In this document: in pieces, positions 13,496 to 17,075 of the stretch
Layout: each line of letters begins with the position of its first letter
How positions within the stretch are numbered: the stretch's first letter is position 1
Source of the DNA: an uncultured Oscillibacter sp.
GTDB taxonomy: Bacteria; Bacillota; Clostridia; Oscillospirales; Oscillospiraceae
Direction: 5' to 3'
DNA: 17,075 nucleotides
Assembly (NCBI GenBank): GCA_946183175.1
Contig: CAMHBH010000034.1
Coordinates: forward strand, 1 to 17,075
Made by a program: the position numbers and the translations under genes
Notes under the pieces: model-generated
Seen by the model: the letters and a program-made list of their open reading frames with translations, nothing else
What the model was told of the DNA's origin: nothing
The model's database searches: none

Positions 13496-13524
13496 ATCAT
13501 AGCACAACTTATGCGTTTTGGCTA
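13496..13524 (-). promoter_or_regulatory. Promoter of the metallophosphoesterase-mnmG operon
   Basis: Minus-strand -35-like TAGCCA (13519-13524, four of six consensus bases), 17-base spacer, -10 TATGAT (13496-13501) with an extended -10 TGC. Transcription would begin near 13489, leaving a ~16-nt leader before the TTG start. Confidence 0.55.
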
Positions 13525-13528
13525 CCAT

Positions 13529-13552
13529 AAATTTTCCCGGCCCCGAAAATTT
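13529..13552. repeat. Inverted repeat in the divergent intergenic region
   Basis: A perfect 8-bp inverted repeat AAATTTTC/GAAAATTT with an 8-base GC-rich centre lies between the metallophosphoesterase promoter and the spore cluster. It stands out in otherwise GC-rich DNA and looks like an operator for a dimeric regulator; no T-run follows to make it a terminator. Confidence 0.45.
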
Positions 13553-13556
13553 CGCC

Positions 13557-13585
13557 CCGCCCGGAACCCGTACAGGCCCGGGCGG
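13557..13585 (+). repeat. GC-rich hairpin before the spore cluster
   Basis: An 8-bp perfect stem CCGCCCGG/CCGGGCGG (13557-13564 with 13578-13585) with a 13-base loop sits just before a TATACT-like box at 13587-13592 that could be the -10 of the 13626 operon. No convincing -35 is seen. A sporulation sigma-E promoter is expected for these genes but I cannot identify one reliably. Confidence 0.35.
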
Positions 13586-13625
13586 ATATACTGGTGTAAC
13601 CGGACGCGGAGAGGAGGCGTGGCGG

Positions 13626-13781
13626 ATGTGCGGGAAAAGCGGGATAGCATTACTGGGAATCTGCGCGGTGGCCCTCGGGATGGGAATCCTTATCGCGGCG
13701 ATATTCCCCGTGGGGCTGCTGCTGTTCGTGACGGCGTTTCTGCTGATTGGGTGCGGCTGCGCCTGCTGTCGGAGACGGTGA
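13626..13781 (+). CDS. 51-residue membrane protein at the head of the spore cluster
   Basis: I do not recognise a family. The product has a short polar start (MCGKS), two hydrophobic stretches (~7-27 and ~29-45) separated by a Pro-Val-Gly turn, and a Cys-rich basic tail (GCGCACCRRR), so it is probably a small helical-hairpin membrane protein with its ends in the cytoplasm. The ATG at 13626 follows AGGAGG by 8 bases; an open frame reaching back to 13518 would run through two inverted repeats and has no ribosome-binding site. The stop codon is 18 bases before spoVM, so the two genes are almost certainly co-transcribed. The context suggests a role at the forespore membrane, which is inference only. 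Confidence 0.75.
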   Translation: MCGKSGIALLGICAVALGMGILIAAIFPVGLLLFVTAFLLIGCGCACCRRR

Positions 13782-13799
13782 GGGAAAGGAGCGTTTGCA

Positions 13800-13886
13800 A
13801 TGAACATCGTGGTATGGAAAGCGCCGAAGAGCTTACACGGACTGTTGCGGCGTCTGTTCGGGATGAAGAAGCCGAAAGAGGCGTAA
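13800..13886 (+). CDS. spoVM: Stage V sporulation protein M (SpoVM)
   Basis: SpoVM is a tiny amphipathic helix that recognises the convex forespore outer membrane and anchors SpoIVA there. The 28-residue product is MNIVVWKAPK followed by SLHGLLRRLFGMKKPKEA. Against the 26-residue Bacillus subtilis SpoVM it aligns without gaps, and the key positions match: Lys7, Pro9, Lys10, Leu12, Gly14, Arg17 and Gly21; Pro9 is important for the shape and specificity of the helix. AAAGGAG lies 8 bases before the ATG. The gene is short enough to be missed by automated callers. It is followed by degenerate repeats of its own 3' end and then the sipL-like and spoIVA genes, whose products work on the same structure. 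Confidence 0.9.
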   Translation: MNIVVWKAPKSLHGLLRRLFGMKKPKEA

Positions 13887-13984
13887 GCATTCCGGCGGTT
13901 CATAAAGAAGCATGGGCATTCCGGGCGATTCCGAACGCATTCCCTACAGTTCATAAAGAGGCATAAGCATTCCGGGCGGTTCAT
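13875..13984 (+). repeat. Degenerate ~30-bp repeats copied from the spoVM 3' end
   Basis: Three related units are visible: 13875-13903 (the spoVM end itself), 13904-13954 (with a 21-bp internal insertion that repeats GCATTCC) and 13955-13984. The shared core is AAAGARGC, then TAAGCATTCCGG (TGGGCATTCCGG in the middle unit), ending in TTCAT. The first and third units both contain a K-E-A-stop-like AAAGAGGC(G/A)TAA. This fills the gap between spoVM and the sipL-like gene. Confidence 0.8.
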
Positions 13985-14022
13985 AGAGTAGGACAGGAAC
14001 TGCCGGAAAGGGAGGAAGCCTC

Positions 14023-15588
14023 ATGGAACTGGAATTGCGACAGGTCAGCGCGGACACCTACGAGACAGGCGGCGACATCACGCTCACGCAGGACGAGAGC
14101 GCCGAGACGATTGTACCGGACTACTGCCCGGACATGGCGCGGGTCATCTCCACGGAGGGGACGGTGTTCGTACACAGTCAGGAACTCCGCGAGGGCCGCG
14201 CGGAAATCACGGGGAGCGTACAAGTGAACATCCTGTACACGCCCGACGGCGAAAGCGGCGTCCGGGCGCTGGAAGTGTCGTTGCCGTTCACGGTCGAGAG
14301 CGACAACCGCGCGCTGTCGGACTGCGAGGAAGTCGCGGCGGAGATTTCGCCGGAACTTTTAGAGGCGCGCATGCTCAACCCGCGCAAAATCCTGACGCGC
14401 TGTCGGCTCACGTCGCGCCTGACGGGCTACCGCCGCGCGCCGCTGTCGCTGACGACGGACGTTGTCACGGAGGAGGCGTACCCGCTGGAGAAGCGCCGCG
14501 AACGGCGGAAACTCGTCCTGTTGACGGCCCTGTTGCGGCGGGAGTTCCAGTTCTCCGACACGCTGATACTTCCCTCTGGGCGTCCCGGGGCCGTCGAACT
14601 GCTTTCGGTCAGCGTGACGCCCGAAGTCACGGACGCGCGCGTTATCGGGAACAAGCTGATTTGCAAGGGCGCGTTTACGCTGGCGCTGTTGTACCTGACG
14701 GAGGAGAATGTGTGCGCGTCGCAGACGGCGGAACTGCCGTTTTCGCAGATTATGGACGTGGAGGACATCCCGGAGGATTCGCCGGTGTCGGTGCGCGTGA
14801 CGCTCAACGGCGCCGACATCCAGCTCGACGGCGGAGACCCCGAAGGCCGCGAAATCGGCGTGACGCTCTATCTTGAAGCGCTGGCGGCGGTGCGCCGGGA
14901 AATGGAACTCGAACTCCTGCAAGACCTCTATTCCACGGCGTGGGAGACGCGCTACGACGCCGTGCCGCTGACGGTCGTCGAATCGTGGGAGCGGCAGACG
15001 TGCCGGCAGTCGGCGCGGGAGCTGTTGGAGACGGGCATGTCGCCCGACGAGATTCTGTCGTTGCGCGTGGTATGCGGTACCGTCGCGGCGGCGTCGGAAA
15101 GCGGGCGCGTCGTCCTGCGCGCCCCGGTGTCGGTACGCGTACTCTACCGCGACGAGGGCGGCGTGACGTTAGTCGCCGAACGGCGGACGGAAATCCGCTG
15201 TGAGACCGACTTGCCCGACGGGTATCAAGTCACGGCACAGGCGGTCGTATCGGAGGAGCCGCGCGGGAGTATCGGCGAGCGCGGAATCGAAGTGCGGTTC
15301 GCGGTCGATTTCCACTTAGAGGCGGTGCGCGTGTCGCGGATACTCTGCGTGACGGATGTCGAATTGGACACCGAATCGCCGAAGGACACCGCCGACGCGC
15401 CGTCGCTGGTACTCCGCCGGATTGGCCCCGAGGAAAGCGCGTGGGACGTGGCGAAGGCGTGCGGCAGTACGGTCGCGGCGATTCTCGACGCGAACTGCCT
15501 GGAGGACGAGGCGGAGCTTCCCCGCGACGCCATGATACTCATTCCGCGCGGGCGCGGTGGACAGGGCTTGAAAGGAAAGACCGTATGA
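14023..15588 (+). CDS. sipL: SipL-like spore coat morphogenetic protein (SPOCS domains, LysM)
   Basis: SipL is the Clostridial partner of SpoIVA and is needed for coat attachment around the forespore. The 521-residue protein has no signal peptide, in line with a mother-cell cytoplasmic role. Three SPOCS/DUF3794-like segments are visible at ~30-120 (with IVPDYCPDMARVI), ~165-255 (with ISVTP-type repeats and KGAFTLALLYL) and ~320-420 (with SVRVLYRDEGG). A C-terminal LysM domain spans ~460-509 (ESAWDVAKACGSTVAAILDAN, ending AMILIPR). In Clostridioides difficile the LysM of SipL binds SpoIVA, and here spoIVA starts inside this gene's stop codon (ATGA overlap). GGGAGG lies 8 bases before the ATG at 14023. 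The symbol is given by domain architecture and context. Confidence 0.88.
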   Translation: MELELRQVSADTYETGGDITLTQDESAETIVPDYCPDMARVISTEGTVFVHSQELREGRAEITGSVQVNILYTPDGESGVRALEVSLPFTVESDNRALSDCEEVAAEISPELLEARMLNPRKILTRCRLTSRLTGYRRAPLSLTTDVVTEEAYPLEKRRERRKLVLLTALLRREFQFSDTLILPSGRPGAVELLSVSVTPEVTDARVIGNKLICKGAFTLALLYLTEENVCASQTAELPFSQIMDVEDIPEDSPVSVRVTLNGADIQLDGGDPEGREIGVTLYLEALAAVRREMELELLQDLYSTAWETRYDAVPLTVVESWERQTCRQSARELLETGMSPDEILSLRVVCGTVAAASESGRVVLRAPVSVRVLYRDEGGVTLVAERRTEIRCETDLPDGYQVTAQAVVSEEPRGSIGERGIEVRFAVDFHLEAVRVSRILCVTDVELDTESPKDTADAPSLVLRRIGPEESAWDVAKACGSTVAAILDANCLEDEAELPRDAMILIPRGRGGQGLKGKTV

Positions 15589-17060
15589 ATCACAGCATTT
15601 ATCAGAACATCGCCACGCGCACGGCGGGAGATATTTATATTGGGGTGGTCGGGCCCGTCCGGACGGGGAAATCGACGTTCATCAAGCGTTTCATGGAAAC
15701 GCAGGTTATCCCGAATATCGAGAACGTCTACCGCAAGGAGCGCGCCCGCGACGAACTCCCGCAGAGCGGTTCGGGGCGCACGATTATGACCGCCGAACCG
15801 AAATTCGTCCCGGAGGAGGCCGCGCAAATCCAGTTGGAGGGCGGCGCGTCCTTCTCGGTGCGCCTCATCGACTGCGTGGGCTACATGGTGCGCGGGGCCA
15901 TCGGGCAGTACGAGGACGACGCGCCCCGCATGGTCACTACGCCTTGGTTTGACCACGAAATCCCCATGACGGAGGCCGCCGAGGCCGGGACACGGAAAGT
16001 TATCGCGGAGCATTCGACCATCGGGATAGTCATCACGACGGACGGGACGATTTCCGAAATCCCACGCGAGGACTACCAGGCCGCCGAAGACAGGGTAATC
16101 GACGAGCTACAGGAACTGGGCAAGCCGTTCATTGTACTTCTGAACTCGTCGGAGCCGGACAGCCCGCGCGCGCAGGCAATCGCGGCGGACATCGCGCGGC
16201 GTCACGGCGTGAACTGTACCCCGGTCAACTGTCTGGAACTGAGCGAGGAGGCCACCGCCGACATACTGCGCGGCGTCCTGTACGAGTTCCCCATGCAGGA
16301 ACTCCGGCTTTACTTCCCCGCGTGGGTGGACGCGCTCCCCATGGAGCACCCCATCCGCGCCGAACTCTACGAGGCGGTCCGGGAACACGCCGCTTCCTTA
16401 CGCCATATCCGCGAAGTCAAAGACGTGGTCGCCCTTCTCGGACAGGGCGAGAATATCGAGTGGGCGGATGTCACGTCGATGGACTTGGGGACGGGTATCG
16501 CGTCGGCGCGGGTGTCGCTTCCGCGCGCGCTGTTCTACAGGACGCTCTCGGAACAGTCGGGATTCGCGGTCTCCGACGACGGCGACCTGATGAGTCTGCT
16601 GACGCGTCTGGCGGAAGTCAACGAGGCCTACGGGCGCGTGGCCGGCGCCCTCAAGGACGTACAGGAGAAGGGCTACGGAATCGTCGTGCCGGACATGTCG
16701 GAACTCAAGCTCGAAGAGCCGGAAATCATGAAGCAGGGCGGGCGCTACGGCGTACGCCTGCGGGCGAGCGCGCCGTCGATTCACATGATACGCGCCGACA
16801 TACAGGCGGCGGTGTCCCCGATTGTCGGCAACGAGAAGCAGTCGGAGGACATGGTCAACTACCTGTTGCAGGAGTTCGAGGGCGACACGAGCAAGATTTG
16901 GGAGACGAATATGTTCGGGCGGAGCTTTCACGAGCTTATCAACGACGATTTGCAGGCCAAACTCCGCCGCATGCCCGAGGACGCCCGGAAGAAGTTGCAG
17001 GAGACCTTGACGCGGATTATCAACGAGGGCAGCGGCGGCCTGATTTGCATCATCCTCTGA
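15585..17060 (+). CDS. spoIVA: Stage IV sporulation protein A, coat-basement ATPase
   Basis: SpoIVA is a cytoskeletal ATPase in the mother cell that polymerises on the forespore surface and forms the base of the spore coat. The 491-residue product matches the usual ~492. The Walker A motif GPVRTGKS is at 23-30 (Lys29), followed by the conserved TFIKRF, GRTIMTAEPKFVPEEA, LIDCVGYMV (Walker B region), TTPWFDHEIPM, STIGIVITTDG, and the strictly conserved C-terminus GGLICIIL that is needed for SpoVM binding. The ATG overlaps the sipL-like stop (15585-15588); AAAGGAAA lies six bases upstream. Only 15 bases follow the stop codon, so the terminator is outside the window. Confidence 0.98.
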   Translation: MNHSIYQNIATRTAGDIYIGVVGPVRTGKSTFIKRFMETQVIPNIENVYRKERARDELPQSGSGRTIMTAEPKFVPEEAAQIQLEGGASFSVRLIDCVGYMVRGAIGQYEDDAPRMVTTPWFDHEIPMTEAAEAGTRKVIAEHSTIGIVITTDGTISEIPREDYQAAEDRVIDELQELGKPFIVLLNSSEPDSPRAQAIAADIARRHGVNCTPVNCLELSEEATADILRGVLYEFPMQELRLYFPAWVDALPMEHPIRAELYEAVREHAASLRHIREVKDVVALLGQGENIEWADVTSMDLGTGIASARVSLPRALFYRTLSEQSGFAVSDDGDLMSLLTRLAEVNEAYGRVAGALKDVQEKGYGIVVPDMSELKLEEPEIMKQGGRYGVRLRASAPSIHMIRADIQAAVSPIVGNEKQSEDMVNYLLQEFEGDTSKIWETNMFGRSFHELINDDLQAKLRRMPEDARKKLQETLTRIINEGSGGLICIIL

Positions 17061-17075
17061 CAGGGAGACATTGCC

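Noticed and set aside
13518..13625. Longer version of the 51-residue protein starting at 13518.
   Set aside because: The extra 36 residues are Pro/Gly-rich, cross two inverted repeats and lack a ribosome-binding site, while AGGAGG sits correctly before the ATG at 13626.
13875..13984. Possible small CRISPR array after spoVM.
   Set aside because: Units are degenerate, of unequal length, without distinct spacers, and the first one is the coding end of spoVM.

Overview
The window reads as chromosome from a high-GC, endospore-forming member of the Clostridia, probably an Oscillospiraceae-like gut anaerobe. The reasons are genes for SpoVM, a SipL-type SPOCS/LysM protein and SpoIVA, the Firmicute-specific L27 N-terminal extension beside its Prp protease gene, an S-layer-homology (SLH) protein and a MurT/GatD-like pair. 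The first ~275 bases do not fit: they are strongly AT-rich, encode the N-terminal HTH part of an IS630-like transposase, and join abruptly to the 3' end of a flavin-dependent thymidylate synthase gene (thyX). This is either an insertion/deletion scar or an assembly chimera. In the remaining ~16.8 kb I could find no GATC tetranucleotide by hand scan, and the only one I saw (19-22) lies in the AT-rich piece.

Layout. 266-1184 (+): thyX 3' end overlapping ung. 1228-2182 (-): rplU-prp-rpmA behind a near-consensus promoter. 2342-3436 (-): secreted InlB-repeat/SLH protein with two candidate promoters and a structured leader. 3900-4694 (+): membrane-anchored protein made mostly of about 33 GX3 repeats, a Pro/Ser/Thr linker and a small Cys/His metal-binding-like domain. 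4732-6981 (-): tandem-domain P-II-like protein and an internally duplicated DUF1538 membrane protein. 7064-8200 (-): class I aminotransferase. 8225-8512 (-): small antitoxin-like protein. 8544-10609 (-): GatD-like and MurT-like pair. 10681-12573 (-): mnmG. 12592-13473 (-): membrane-anchored metallophosphoesterase. 13626-17060 (+): a sporulation cluster made of a 51-residue membrane protein, a 28-codon spoVM, a sipL-like gene and spoIVA.

The clearest functional unit is the sporulation cluster. SpoVM marks the forespore outer membrane, SpoIVA is the ATPase that polymerises on it, and SipL binds SpoIVA through its LysM domain. Here all three coat-basement genes are contiguous, with sipL and spoIVA overlapping, and an unknown membrane protein is placed first. 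The strongest anomaly is the MurT/GatD pair: the GatD-like subunit lacks both its catalytic Cys and His, and the MurT-like partner has lost several C-terminal signatures, so the pair probably does not perform glutamine-dependent lipid II amidation. The GX3-repeat protein and the P-II/DUF1538 pair are further poorly described systems.
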